NCBI RefSeq assembly: GCF_048771995.1
Contig: NC_133044.1
Coordinates: 330,001-394,000, forward strand
Source of the DNA: Taeniopygia guttata
Lineage: Eukaryota; Chordata; Aves; Passeriformes; Estrildidae
Direction: 5' to 3'
Length of the DNA: 64,000 nt
Position numbers and translations under genes: made by a program
In this document: piece after piece, positions 50,920 to 62,960 of the stretch
How the letters are laid out: every line of letters begins with the position of its first letter
Numbering within the stretch: the first letter of the stretch is position 1
The notes under the pieces: model-generated
Database searches by the model: none
Told to the model about the DNA's origin: nothing
What the model saw: the letters and a program-made list of their open reading frames with translations, nothing else

Positions 50920-53900
50920 CTGACATGTTAAATACTCGTGAGCAAGGGCTTTCCTGGGACGGGCAGAGGCTCGTTCGACATCTCAGCTGGAAACTGCAGG
51001 TTTAACTCGCCCTTTGCTGGCTGTTCTGGCTCTGTGCGGGAGCCTGCGTGGCTCAGGGACAGTGTGCAGCTCCATGTCCTCGCTGTTCTCAGCGCCAGCT
51101 CCCGGGCTGGCACCGACCCTGAGATGCCTGCAGCTGCCCTGGGGTTGCTCAGTGTGATGTTTGTATCTTCAAGAACTTAGGAGCCTGAGCACCATCTCTG
51201 CCTAGGCTCTTTTTTTTAGTTCCTAAAGCAAAAGGCACAGAAGCAGCGTGGCTCGTGGCTGGCCTTCGTCCTGAGGCACGTGAATCCCCTGACTGACCCA
51301 CACGTAGCTTCCATCCCCCACTGGTTTTATGGTATCGAGGTGGATTTTTGAAGTTTGTCACCTAAAGCAAAGTTCACTGGCATTTGGTAGTGGAGCAGGT
51401 TGGATGCAGTTCAGGAGTGGGAAGCTCAGTGCTGGTAGCCTCCCCCTCTCACCCCCGTGCTGGATTTTGCAGCAAGCATCACGCCTGTAGTGCCAGCAAC
51501 CAGGTTAAAAAGTTATGCAGTGTAATCTCTGCCTCTCCAGCCACAATTGATTGCTGAGGGAGGATGGAAGATGGAAAAATCCTTTATGTGATCCAGCAGT
51601 GCATGTGGAATCTGAGGAGGAGCAGAGGAAGGTCTCGCCTGGGAGCGGAGTCAGCCCGGCCACCCTGGCATCAGCCTCACCAGCTCTGTTGTTCCCAGTG
51701 CTGCGTGTGCCCTGCAGAGCACCCGTGTGGGCAGGCACTGGCTGTGTCTGGGGCAGCTCTCACCCAGTACCTGGAGCTGTGGGCTCCTTGCCGCAGAAAC
51801 CCCCCCGAGCTGTGCCAGGCACCCGGGCTCAGGTGCTGGGCTCTGTGCCAGGCGTTGAGACTACTCTGACCTTCTGAATGCAGAAACATAAAAGCGTGGG
51901 CAGCTGGGGTTTCTGTAACGATTCTGATGGGCACAGTTTTGGGTTGTTACCTTTCCTATCAGCTGGTGTGAGATCAGACAGCCACTGTGTACAGCGTTTC
52001 TTGGATTATTTTTATTCCTACAGTCTTCTCTGCCTTAGAACAAGTTTCTCACATACAAGTTTAGCAGTGCTTCTAGCTACTGTAAAATGCCTTTCAACCT
52101 TGCCTTGCCCAAATTTGTCTTCTCCTGGCTCAGTCCCTCCGTCCCCAAGCTCCCTGCTTTCAGACACGTCTTCTGTTAGAGTAGCGGAGAATGCAGGTGT
52201 TAATTGAAAAACTGCTGTGGAGGCAAGTGTAGCTGTGCATTAGCAACAAGGTCAGAAGGCTGATTCTTAATCTGGGGGTATGCAATCGCTGTCTGTTGCC
52301 CAACCTTGGAGGTTCACTGGTGTTTTGGAAAGGACTGAATTGCTGGCAGTCGGGGCTTTTAATACGCAGCTTTAACAGGCTTGGGGGGGACAGTCGGAGG
52401 AAAGTTGTGCAAGAGAAATCTGATCACTAGTACAAGGTTAAGAAGAGGAAAGGAGTGTGATAGCACAGCATCTGTATGGCAGGATGAGGGATGGGAACCC
52501 GAGGGGATCGTGTTCAGGGCAGTTCTGTCAGTGGGATAAGAGCTGAGCTCCCACTGGAAGCTCTCTGCTCTGCCTGAGCAGCCTTGCTGCTGGGTTTTCC
52601 AGCTGAAAAGTGGAAGTAAGTAGGTCAGGAACATGCACTGAGATAAATCCACCTGCAGACTCAGAACTGCCTCGTGCACAGTAAAACCAGCACTGTGTTG
52701 CAGAATCCTGTGTTTACCTTCATTGTCTGTACATGACTAAACTTGGCAGCACACTCCTCTTCTGGCACAGCTTCCCAGCACTTGCTTTACTTTCCTGCAT
52801 TGTGCTCCATTGGTTGTGCTGGAAAGTTGTTATTTCGAGAAGTTTTACAGGTCTGAAGTTCATGCATTTTTAAATTTGCATTTAAGAAGCAATGCCAGTC
52901 CTTGGGGCAGTGCTTGGACAGTGTGCCAAAGATGAAAACCAGCACGTGGTTCCTCCTGTGGTGGCAGTGGCTGTCACTTTTGGCAGTAGGTCAGGTTTTT
53001 GCCATAGTAGTAAGGCTCTCTCAGGATTAGCTTTTGGTTGGCATGTTTTTCTAAAAAAGCATTTCCTTAGTTTGTCTTTCACATTAAAGAGAAAATCTCT
53101 ACTACAAGCTGTTGAAGAGGCTGCAGGCTCAGAGAAGTCGTATGTAGTTATGTCCAATGACATAAAACTGCAGGATCATGAATCTTGCCCAGAGCTCCAG
53201 CGGGTCGGATTAGCCTGTGACTAGCCCTGCTTCCCAGGCTAGCCAGCCTGCTGCCCTTGGGGTGGGATGAAACTGGGAATGGCAGTGTGGATCCTGGCCG
53301 TTCTCAGGCTGTGCTGTGCCGAGTACCCTGCGTGCTCTGTCTTTGCTGTTGGTGTCCCTGCAGCCTGCGAGGTCTCCACAGCCTGGAGGCTCACTGCAGG
53401 GTGGGCAGTGGTGCCAGCGGGCTCAGGGCGCTGTGCGAGCTGGGGTGGATCACCCGGTGGTGTCCCTGGCAGAGGGGTTCCTGTGGGGCAGGCACGTGCC
53501 CGGGCTGCTGCTTGCAGCACCCTTGCAGAGCTGCGGTCGTGGCCCGAGCGGCTGCGGGCGAGTGGACACGGCTGTGCCACGGGGCAGCCGGAGCTGCTGA
53601 GGCCATCACAGCTGCCAGAGCTCCCCTGCAAAACCTGCCCACAGAGCAGCAGGTTGGTTCCCTGCCCTTGCTGTCCCAGGAGCTTTCTCAAACTGAGGTA
53701 TGCACAAGAGTAAGGCACAGAGACTTGGAGGATTATCAGCTGGTTCTTGGTTTCTGTCTGAAATACAATTCCTTCCGTCGGCTCTCTTGATATTTGAGAA
53801 ACATGCTCTTCCTGACACAGTTCATGTTTTTGATTGTGCTGGTCTTTGCACTTTGCATTAGTCCTGCTCTTTGCGCCTGGTTTCTGTGATGTTTGAGTTG

Positions 53901-55290
53901 TGTGTTATTGTAGCAGCATCAACCAGACAGCCAGTTTCAAGGCTAGGTTAATGAAAAGTTTCGGCCAGATGGAAAGTTTACAAATGAGTTTAAATGTAGT
54001 TCCCAGATGTAGAGACTGCAGGATAGGTAACTGAGGGTGCCAGATGCAAAGCACAAAGCATTTCAGCAGCTCTGAGTGCCTGAGCCAGCAGCTGCGGGAC
54101 CCTGTGGATGTCCTGGGGCTTGGCCCTGCCCAGAGCACTGCAGGCTGCAGCCTCACCGTGCTCTGCTCTCTCTCTGGGCCAGTCTCAGTGGTGTGAAGCT
54201 GCTGAGAAATAAATGCAGAGCTTGTACCTCTGCCTACAGATCTATTAGAACCAATTTGAGTTTAATGATGGCAGTAGAGCAGCACTAATGTTTCACTGTG
54301 GGCTCTTATTAAAAGAAGTCCTTGTTGAACCTAAAGTGGGAAGTTCCTGGGAAGCTGTGGTTTCTGCAGGGAGGCATCTCCACATGTCTCCCATCTTCCC
54401 TGACGGGATGTCCTGCAGAAATGTTTTCATTAGGCCATCTCTGGAGCTAATGCCTATTCATTTAGTTAATTTATTTGGATTCATTAAACTATTTATTCAG
54501 TTTCATTTATTATTCAGCTAAAATTTAATTTGCATTGCTGTACTGACACCAGCCTTCAAAGGTTAGAGCTAACTTATACACTCTTGTCAGCTTACATACG
54601 CATGTGAGCTTGCTTTGGCTGTAGTTAAAGAAATGCAGCTCAGCTTCATGAGACCTGACCAGGTATTTCTAGGAGATTCCTCCTCTTCCCAGAGGTCTCT
54701 TCATAAGGAGGAAGAGTTGAAGCTATCAGTACATTTAAAGTCCTTCAAAAATGACAAATCACAAGAAAAACACAGTGCTCATGTGATCTGAAAGTTGGTG
54801 CTGGCTCTTGGGACTGAGGGGTACCCAGTGGTGAGGCTCCAGAGCCCCGAGGCCTGTCCTGTGCCAAAGGAGCGATACCTGGATGATGCCAGCGATGGAG
54901 GTGAGGGGCCTGTGGCACGGCCTCGCTGGAGGCGAGCAGTGGCCTGCTTGGCCACAACCTCGCCGGCCACCTGGTGCTTGGAGAACGCTCCAGCGCCATA
55001 ATCCCTGCTTCAGTTGCCATGGTTTTCCTTAAGTAGCACAGAGAGAGGAGAGGTGTTAGGGGATTGCATGTGTGGTTTTGTGGTTTGTGTGTGTTTTATA
55101 TGGCAGAGTAGCGTGAGAGGAGACAGAATTCGTCTAGAAACTTACTGGTTCACAGCCTGAATGCTTTGTGCTCGCCTGCTTAGTATGGATGGCTGTGCCG
55201 GGCCCGGGCGTGCAATAGTAACTGCCCTCGCCTTGAAATTCAATGCATCTCACTTGCTCGGGTTTGGCACAGCGCTCCCGGGCTGCACTG
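50920..55290 (+). other. CLUH: CLUH intron 1, first part
   Basis: Intronic DNA with no supported exon. A frame near 54,795-55,001 ends in a donor-like GGAG|GTGAGG but has no convincing acceptor. No repeats were recognised. Confidence 0.5.
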
Positions 55291-55310
55291 GTGTGGCACT
55301 CGAGATGGAG

Positions 55311-55320
55311 CTATTTATAC
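55311..55320 (+). promoter_or_regulatory. TATA/MEF2-like box of a possible internal CLUH promoter
   Basis: CTATTTATAC contains TATTTATA, a good TATA variant, and differs by one base from the MEF2 consensus. It is followed by about 100 bp of CG-rich sequence with a strong donor-like GCAGCG|GTGAGG (last exonic base 55,441). It lies 380 bp upstream of the 286-codon open frame. A tissue-restricted promoter would fit. Confidence 0.35.
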
Positions 55321-55697
55321 CCAGCGCGGCCCGGCCGGCATCCCCCGAGTGCCTGGGCAGCCGTGTGAGCCCGGCTGTGCTGCGGGCGGGGAGCAGAGCC
55401 GCAGCTGCGGGGCTGCTCCGCGCTGGGGACAGCGTGCAGCGGTGAGGATCCCAGGCTGCACTCTGGGGAAACTGCTGCCAGCCCAGCATCCGATTCTGGT
55501 GAGCACAGGGGACGTGGGATCCTGCGTGGAGTCGGCTGCTGGACCCCTGTGTCCGGCCGCGCTGGGGCCCAGCGGGCATTCTCTTTGGAGAAGGCAGCGG
55601 AGGGCACAGGCCGCGCGTGGGAGTGTGCCTTGTGGGGGCTTCAGTGTTGGTGTGAAACGCAGCTGACTGTTGTGATCCGGTGCTGCACCAGCCAGCC

Positions 55698-56556
55698 ATG
55701 GGAAACGGCCTTTTTGCAAACTGCTGCAGGCAAGTCACCGACCTCCTCTTCCAGCCCCGCAGCTCTGGCTCACCCGACGAGAGGTCGCCCCTCTTGCCCA
55801 AGTCTCCCACCAGCTGCGCTGTCTTCCCAGAGATGCCAGAAGCTGCCCAGTGTGCTGGGCTGTATCCAGACATCATCCCCAGTGAGGCACTGACTGGAAG
55901 CTTGCAGAAGGGCACTGAATACATCCAAGACCTGTCTGAGAGCAAGGACAAAGAAGGAATGATGACAGTTTGTGATAAGAGCAGTTTGAGACCTGGCGTC
56001 GGCGCGGTTGGCCTGCTCCAGCGGACAGAGGCATCCCGTGCAGTGACTGTCCTTCCAGCCGACCTTGGGGACAGGCCGGCAGGGCTGGTTGATCATGCTC
56101 AGTCACTTGAGGCCTGCCAGAGCTGTGTGAAACTTGAGGACAGCGGCTTAGCCCACAGATCCTGCCGCCCGGAGGAGCACGTGGCAGCAGCTGACCCTGG
56201 AGCACATTCCGCTGGCCAGGGCCACGGCGAGGGGCGAGCAGCCTTAGCCTTGGCTCCAGACAGCGTGCTGAAGTGCAGAGGTCCTGCTCCCTCCCTGGGG
56301 AGCCCTGGGACACCGTCCTCTGCTCTGCTGTCAAGTGCGGGGAAAACCCTGCCAGCACCAAGTGCAGTTGTGCTGCCTGTTCCCCCTGGTGAGGCGTCAC
56401 CTCAGGCTCAGAACACAAGTGCTGGTTGTGTGACAGAGCCTACTGCCTGCCCCAGCACAAGGTCAAGCTGCGGTGCTGATTCCCAGGCCCAGGTTCTGGC
56501 CTCAAAGCAGCAGCAGCAGAAGAAGAAGAGGAAGAAAAAGAGGCTTCCTCTCCCAG
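55698..56556 (+). CDS. candidate alternative 5' coding exon of CLUH
   Basis: ATG in strong context (G at -3, G at +4), with an in-frame TGA 45 bp upstream, starts MGNGLFANCCRQVTDLLF. An acidic/dileucine motif follows (DERSPLLP). A long Ser/Ala/Pro-rich middle, unlikely to be folded, leads to a polybasic end (KQQQQKKKRKKKRLPLP). The frame stays open for 372 codons, to 56,813. At 56,556 a CCCAG|GTGCTC donor leaves one G, the phase CLUH exon 2 needs (E, then HPSGVAL). MGN plus paired cysteines suggests acylated membrane attachment, but F6 is unusual for N-myristoyl transferase. I do not recognise the protein. The donor is only moderate. A separate one-exon gene or a chance frame are alternatives. 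Confidence 0.4.
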
Positions 56557-56819
56557 GTGCTCTGTCCTGCTACATGGAGCCAGCACACCGTATGCCCCTC
56601 ACAGGGGTGGGTGGCTGCGTGCGCCTGTGGGATGGGGCAGCACAAAGGAGAGGGGAGGGGTGTGGAGGTGATGTTTTAACTTCACAGGTGAAGGAGGAAG
56701 GTGGCAAGTTATCCCACCTGGGTGTGTACAACAGAGGGACCTGTCTGTGCCTTGTTCATGTCAGCAAAGCAAACTTAAAGGTGTTTTGCTTGTCTTTTTC
56801 TCAGTTCATAAGGTAAATC

Positions 56820-57615
56820 CCTCTTTTGTTTGTAACTGCGAACGTGGTCCTTGTAAAGGATGGGAGTGGATCTGCCCAGCCCAGTCTGCAGCAGGTTGGG
56901 TGGAAGTGTGCAGCTGTGAGGGACCAGCACAGGAAGCCTTTGGTTTCCTTCACCTGTGTGGAGGTGGAGGACAGGCCTGAGCTATGGGGGGGAGCAGGTC
57001 CGTCAGCTGTGCTGAGGATGGGATGGGTGTTCCTTCTTTGCCTTCACCTGATGCATTATTGCAGTGCAGTGGGGACAGTGGGCCCCAGCCAGCTGGCCTC
57101 TCAAAATGGCACTGGAGCTGATCATAGGAAATGCATTCCAAAAGTTGGTGCTGGTAAAGGTAGGGGAGTTTAGTTTTTAGTTTTGTCCCTCTAGCAATTT
57201 CTCCAGTTACTAAATGTAAGGAAGGAAACTCCCCACTAACAGAGCAGTCCCTGCAGACCAGGCTAACTCCCAGCAACACAGTGTTGCTGACTTCTGGATC
57301 CAATAATCTTTGAAAAGGATTTGTGTCTGACTTTGGTTCAGAAGATTTGTTAGAACGTCAATCAGTTATTAACCACCTGTTCCCAGGATCTGTGCTGTCT
57401 AGCTGTGCGCAGCCAGCAGGTTTTGGGTTCTCAGGTGTGTGCCCTCCCTCACGCCAGGGTCTGTGCAGGGGTGTGCCAATGCCACAGCCTGGCTGTAGCT
57501 GGGAAGCGTGATTAAAGCAGGCCCTGTCACCCTGCAGGCTCCGAGATGACACCTAATCTCCCGTCTGATCCTTTGTGCCAGGGTGGGCGGGTGCGGGTCG
57601 CTGCAGCGGTGCCCA
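56820..57615 (+). other. CLUH: CLUH intron 1, middle part
   Basis: No gene or repeat was recognised. A strong donor-like AAG|GTAAAT at 56,813 lies right at the end of the long open frame, but in phase 2, which does not fit CLUH exon 2. Confidence 0.45.
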
Positions 57616-57620
57616 GCCAC

Positions 57621-57795
57621 GCTCTGCTCTGCGTGTGTGCAGGGATTGCTGCGCTCTGCTCTGCGTGTGTGCAGGGATTGCTGCGCTCTGCTCTGCGTGT
57701 GTGCAGGGATTGCTGCGCTCTGCTCTGCATGTGTGCAGGGATTGCTGCGCGCTGCTCTGCATGTGTGCAGGGATTGCTGCGCTCTGCTCTGGGCA
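57621..57795. repeat. minisatellite, 32-bp unit, about 5.4 copies
   Basis: GCTCTGCTCTGCGTGTGTGC recurs at 57,621, 57,653, 57,685, 57,717 and 57,749, each 32 bp apart and followed by AGGGATTGCTGC. A partial sixth copy starts at 57,781. It lies in CLUH intron 1. Cysteine-rich shadow frames on both strands result from it. Confidence 0.95.
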
Positions 57796-57799
57796 GCAC

Positions 57800-60700
57800 T
57801 GAACACCGAGGTACAGCCCGGCCGGAGCTCGCAGCCTCTGCACGCTCCGAGCTGCAGCTGGAGTGCAGGAGGAGGGTCCTTGTGGGGCACGGGCACATCC
57901 CTGGGAATGGCAGGGGAGACCAGGGGTCACAGCCTTCGGTCGAGACCACAAACCTGCGTGTGGAGGCCGACGTGACCCGGCAGGGATCTCCGTCTGCAGC
58001 AGCGAGCAGGGCGGTAAGCGGGAGGAGCGGGTGGAACCGCTTCCCTGTGACTCAGACACCTTCTGTGAGCCACGGCAGCCAGACACGGCTGCCCGCCTGT
58101 TTGGGGCTTGAAGGAGAGCAGGGAACAGGAGAGAGGTCTGTGCAGGTGTCGTTAAGGTGTTCCTGTGCCTCCTCCTGCTGTCCCAAGTAGGCTGAAATCC
58201 TGTGAAATCCATGAGTGCCCCATGATGTACTCCCCCTGCGCTGGCACTGCCGAGTCGGGCTGCAGCGGGTGGGAGGAAGCGGTGACCCACTTTAAGGCAG
58301 GTGGGTGCAGCTCTGCTCCCTCAGGGTCCACAGCAGGTGAGTCAGCACCCAGCAGGCAGCACAGCCTCCAGGCCAGCTTGCACTTCCTTGAAACATCCCC
58401 ATTCTGTACAGAACCCCTCTGGAAAGCTGTGCCTGGCTCACATCCCAGGGTTAACCGGCTGCACAGCAGATCTTCTCCAGTCCAGACTTAACTTTTGTTT
58501 CTGAACTTAAGACTGTGCTGGCTGGAGCTAGATCCTCTAGCATAAGGAGTCATGAAGGTGTTGCCTCTACATGTCTCTTGTCACAAAGTGCAGCACTGTG
58601 CTGGCCCTGCCTTCATTCAAGTAAGGAAAAGGGGTGGAAGGTGTGAACATGTATTATTTCTGCAGACTAGGAGGAATATTCTGATTTCTGAAACATTAGC
58701 TAGTTTGAGGATCTTGCACCACTGAGCAGTGAAAAGCAGAAGTGTGGTCCTGGCTGATAACTTTCCCTTGTTGTGTTCAGGTTTCCTCTCTCTTGGCTTT
58801 GCTGCTGAAGGTGTTTGCTGTTCTGCAGACTGACGTGTGGATGGGTTGCAGTGCCAGCCTTCCTTTGAGCCAAATTCTGTCTCCTTTCTGGCTACCGCAG
58901 CAGGAACAGAAGTGATCCTGCCCTGCCTGGATGGGCAGGGGCTGGGCCAAGCCTGGCTGGGGCGCCTGGCAGGTCATCCTGTCTGCAGTGCCGGTAGCCC
59001 CAGGTGCAGCATTTCCGTGGTGGCTTGTCTCCGCTCCCTCCAGATCCCCACATGTTCAGGCAGCCCAGGAGTATGGCTGTGCTGGCTGTAGGGTGTGACG
59101 AGGGGCTCTCCCCAGCCCTTTGGGCATGGTGTGGTTTTTCTGAAACCACATCTCTCGAGGCACTCTTGCATGGAGCTTTTCTTCCTCCTTTCTAGCATGA
59201 CAGCAGCTCACTGGAGCCAGAGCCAGTCTCGTCTCGTTTGCCCGTGGCTTCATCTGTCAAAGAAATGAGCAGCAAGTGCTGGGGACATATGCATAGTGAC
59301 AGGGAACATGAGCAGCAGCTGCTGAGCTGCTGAAGGCAGCCGAGGCTGCGTGAGGTAGCTCTGCTACCTGCTGCCTTTCGGAATGGCGGTGCTCTCATTG
59401 CGTTTTTTGCCCTTTCACCATGTCCTAAGTCAGCCCTGACAGTCTTCTCTGAGGGTTTGCTGTTGGCAGTCGTCATCATCTGGGGCAGGGATGTGACCCT
59501 TCAGGGATGCTTTTGCAGGGCTTGTTGCTGCAGCCTCATGTTGTGCTCCAGAGGTGTACAGGGGGATGTGGTGCTGCCATCTCTCTTCTGGGTTATTGTG
59601 AAGACTGGATGACTTCTCTGGGCTGCGAGAGCAGTTGGGGCTGATGGAGAAGAACTGGCTGTGACAGCTGTAAGTCCTCAAGCCACAGCACTGGTCTAGG
59701 AGGTGAGGGAGGCTGAGCTGCCATTTCCTCTGGAGTGGGGACTGGTGCCTTGCTGGGAGGTGAGGATGAGGAGAGACACCTGCCAGCTGGAGCTGGCTGC
59801 AGCCTGAAGGCATTGGCCTGGCTTGCAGCTGTCCTGACCCTGTGCAGCCTTTCAGAAGGGCTGTTTCTGCTGCCTGGGAAAGCGCCCCACCTGCACCATC
59901 TGTGCTGCCTGCAGGTGGGGGCCAGAGAGCACCAACCTGGAACTGCTGCTGCGTGTGACCTTGGGGTGCAGCCGAGTGTGCTGGGCCAGCCCTGCAGGGA
60001 GCACAGCCTGAGGGACACGATGCTCTCTGCAGCACCCACTGCCCCGGGTGTGCGGGCTGGGCTGGTGCCCTTGGGGCACTGGCCTGGCACACTGGGGGCA
60101 AGGAGTACTCTGCCATCTCCCAGAGCTGCTATCTGCAGCTCTTTCCACTCTTCCAGCTTCTCCTGGCAGCCCCTTGGTCCTCTTCAGTGTGGTCCCCAGC
60201 CTGGTTCTGAGGATGTAGGCTCAGTTTAGGAGACTGGCAGCTTCCTAGATCTTATCTGCTCTCTGATGCTATCCAGCTCATTGGAAAAGAAAACAAACCA
60301 TTGCAGAGCTGTGAGGTGGGTGCAGAGAGCTCCCCAGCCCTGTGACACATCTGTCTAAACGAGCACTTAAAATGTCGTCACCATTTTCTTGAATAAAAGT
60401 GCTTAGGCAAAGCCTCACCCTGGCACCATGGGATCTCTGGAAAGTATTTTGGAAATGCAGAGGGTGGCCAGATGTGGGCAGGGCCGTGGGAGCTGCTGTG
60501 TGCCTGTGGTATAACCAGGCTGCCACGTGAGCAGAGCGGTGCTGCCGCTGGCCTCCCTCTCCCTCTGCTCTTTAACGTGTTGGTGCAGAGGTTACAGCTG
60601 CCTCCAGGCCGCAAAGCACCACACACCCTTTTTTTGTAATTAAGAGGCTTCTTAAGACAGCTCAGTGTAGTGTACACTGACCCATCCTCCCTGCTGCCCT

Positions 60701-60931
60701 TCCCTCCCCTTTCTGCACGTGGTTAGTGGAAGATGCAAACACCGCAGGCAAGGGAGAGCACCTTAATTATGCTGTGAGGGAAGGGCCTGGCACACCTCTG
60801 TCTAGTGAGCAGCAAGTGCAGAATAAAACCCTGCCTTTTTAGCCCCTGATTAGCTCGGGCTTTGCAGGTCCAAGCCAGTCTCTGCAGCCCATTGGAGAGG
60901 GCCTTGTCTAAACCCTTCTCTTCTTGCCCAG
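57800..60931 (+). other. CLUH: CLUH intron 1, last part
   Basis: Intronic DNA with no supported exon, repeat family or RNA gene. Long minus-strand frames at 59.4-60.1 kb have no recognisable content. Confidence 0.5.
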
Positions 60932-61128
60932 AGCACCCGTCTGGCGTGGCACTGATGAATGGCAGCGGCCCGCATGACAGCCTCAAGGGCGAGAAGGATG
61001 CCAAGCAGAATGGCCATGAGGAGGCTGACCCGGGAGAAGATGGGAACGACCAGGAGGTCATCGTCATACAGGATACGGGATTTACTGTCAAGATCTGTGC
61101 TCCAGGGATAGAGCCCTTTTCCCTGCAG
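60932..61128 (+). CDS. CLUH: CLUH coding exon 2
   Basis: After TTCTTGCCCAG the exon encodes residues 40-104. [19 protein letters not shown] leads to the acidic [17 protein letters not shown] and then [20 protein letters not shown], nearly identical to [20 protein letters not shown] of human CLUH. This is the start of the ubiquitin-like CLU N-terminal domain. An internal in-frame ATG at 60,955 ([12 protein letters not shown]) corresponds to the human start MLLNGDCPESLK. The exon ends FSLQ|GTACCT in phase 0. Confidence 0.95.
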
Positions 61129-62627
61129 GTACCTGCCCTCACCAGCTGGGGATGGGAGTAGAGGTGGTGGGGAGTATTTGAGCCAGATCCTTTCAGCCAG
61201 GCAGGCAGGGAAGGAGGCAGTGCCTGGGAAAGGCCCCTGTTAACCCTCACAGCCTGCACAGTACCTTCAGGCTGCCTGCAGCTCCCTGACCTGTCTATCT
61301 TCTGACCAGGACTAGGTGGAGAAGGGGGCAGCAGAGGATGGAAAGTGCAGGAGAGACTGCCTGGCCCGTGCCTTGACAGAAATGAAGGAAGAAGGGATGT
61401 GAGCAAGAGGCTGCCTAGCCCAGGCCTGCCTGGGCATTGCAAGGACAGGGAGGGTGCTTTGTTCTGGATCCCAGGTGTGGAGCAAGGGGAAGGAGAACTC
61501 GCTGTGGTGTAGCTCCTTGTCCACACAGAGGGGCTTGGCTATGGAGCTGAGCACAGGGAAAATGCCCTTCCCACTTCTGGGCTGTTTTAAAGAAATGTTG
61601 TGAAAACGTGATTTCTGGGCCTGACTGAGGAAGGGAAAATCCCTTGCTTGCTCAGCAGTTATGACATGATGCTGCTTCAGGGCAGCCTGGATTTGGTACA
61701 GTGACAGGTGCTAGCAGAGCTCAGGGAGCTCAAGCACCGACCTGAAGATCAAGGGAACAATGCAGTCTCCACTTCCCTCTGGATGGAGAGCTCTGCCTCA
61801 TGTAATGTGGACAGTGACATGCTGCCAGCTCAGGATGGGCTCTGATGGGCCTGGTTCGTGGTCCCATTTAGATTGATACCTCACCAAAAACTATCTGAAT
61901 GAAGTCTCTCTTAATTTTGAGGAGCGGTATCTGGGATTTAAACCCAGTGGGAAGTTCGTATCTCCCCAAGACTGGCAGAGAGTGCAGCAAAATCCCATCC
62001 CCTGTGGAAATAGCTGCATCTCAGACTGGCTTTTTGTCTCTTTTAAATCCCCCTGGCTGTTAGTTTTAATAGGCTAATAATAGCAGGCTGTGTTGTTTAC
62101 AGCAGCTTATGTAAACTACCCGAGTCCTCTGGGTTTTCCAGCAGTGTCAGTGGTGCTGGAGCAGAGCAGGAGGTGGGGAGCAGCCCCGGTGCTCAGGTGC
62201 AGTGGCACAGACACACCAGGCATGGGGAGGAGGAACTGGGCTGTTTTCCATGTGCGGCATTCAAGGTCTCACCACTGGTGTGGTGTGAACAGATAAGGGA
62301 AGAGCCCCGCTTCCCCCACTACCTTCTGTTCCTTCACTGCCCTCTGTCACCTCTGTCCCATGACAAGTGCTTGGTGCAGTGCCTGGCTGTTATGTCTCTG
62401 GGTGCCAAGCCCTGTGGGGTGGAACTGCGGTGGCTGACCCTGCCAGAGGTGACAGTGCCCTCCCAGCAGGAGCAGAACTGATCTTCCTGGGAAGGGAGGT
62501 AGAGTCTGGCTTTCCAAGCCTGCAGAGAGAGGTCAGAGAGGTTTCTGATATTGCAGCTGAGGGGCAGAGTTTGGTAAGAGCATGTGGGAGGGTAAACAAT
62601 AATTGTCTGGGTTCTTACCTTCTTAAG
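61129..62627 (+). other. CLUH: CLUH intron 2
   Basis: About 1.5 kb, GTACCT...TTCTTAAG. No repeats or further exons were recognised. Confidence 0.85.
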
Positions 62628-62799
62628 GTTTCTCCTCAAGAGATGGTGCAAGAAATCCATCAAGTGTTGATGGACCGGGAGGATACCTGCCATCGGACCT
62701 GCTTCTCCCTGCAGCTGGATGGCAACGTCCTGGATAACTTTGCTGAGCTGAAGACAATTGAAGGACTGCAGGAGGGCTCGCTGCTGAAAGTGGTGGAAG
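62628..62799 (+). CDS. CLUH: CLUH coding exon 3
   Basis: The exon encodes residues 105-161: [20 protein letters not shown], then [20 protein letters not shown] and [17 protein letters not shown]. Apart from conservative changes (N for H, K for R) it is the human sequence of the CLU N-terminal domain. It ends in phase 1 with GGAAG|GCAAGT. The donor is GC, not GT; the only nearby GT would shift the frame, and the split GAG codon matches the conserved KVVEEPYTV. Confidence 0.97.
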
Positions 62800-62960
62800 G
62801 CAAGTTCTTTCAGACTTGGGAGGGAATGAGTGAGAGTTTTCTTAGGGAGTGATTTTGGCCACCTGTCAGCTCTTTCCTGTGGTTCCATTTTGAGACCTGT
62901 ATGCCAAAGGAGTAAGCAACTGTCTAATTCCAGTTTCTTTCCTTGCTTTTTGGTCATCAG
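62800..62960 (+). other. CLUH: CLUH intron 3, a GC-AG intron
   Basis: 161-bp intron starting GCAAGT and ending TTTTTGGTCATCAG. GC donors are a minor, U2-spliced class that usually keep an otherwise perfect consensus, as here (AAG|GCAAGT). Confidence 0.9.

Larger units (their letters stand above)
49580..50920. promoter_or_regulatory. CLUH: CpG island, CLUH promoter and first exon
   Basis: A strong CpG island starts abruptly at about 49,580 and covers the CLUH start codon and the first 750 bp of intron 1. An E-box CACGTG lies at 50,018-50,023, 37 bp before the ATG, where USF/MYC/TFE-type factors could bind. No TATA box was seen. Confidence 0.8.

Noticed and set aside
49508-50926. 472-residue minus-strand and 437-residue plus-strand frames
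   Set aside because: Shadows of the CLUH CpG island and its tandem repeat; composition is Arg/Ala/Gly/Pro only.
54795-55001. Exon-like plus-strand frame (PKERYLDDASDGG) ending at GGAG|GTGAGG in CLUH intron 1
   Set aside because: No good acceptor before it and no match to CLUH or any family I know.
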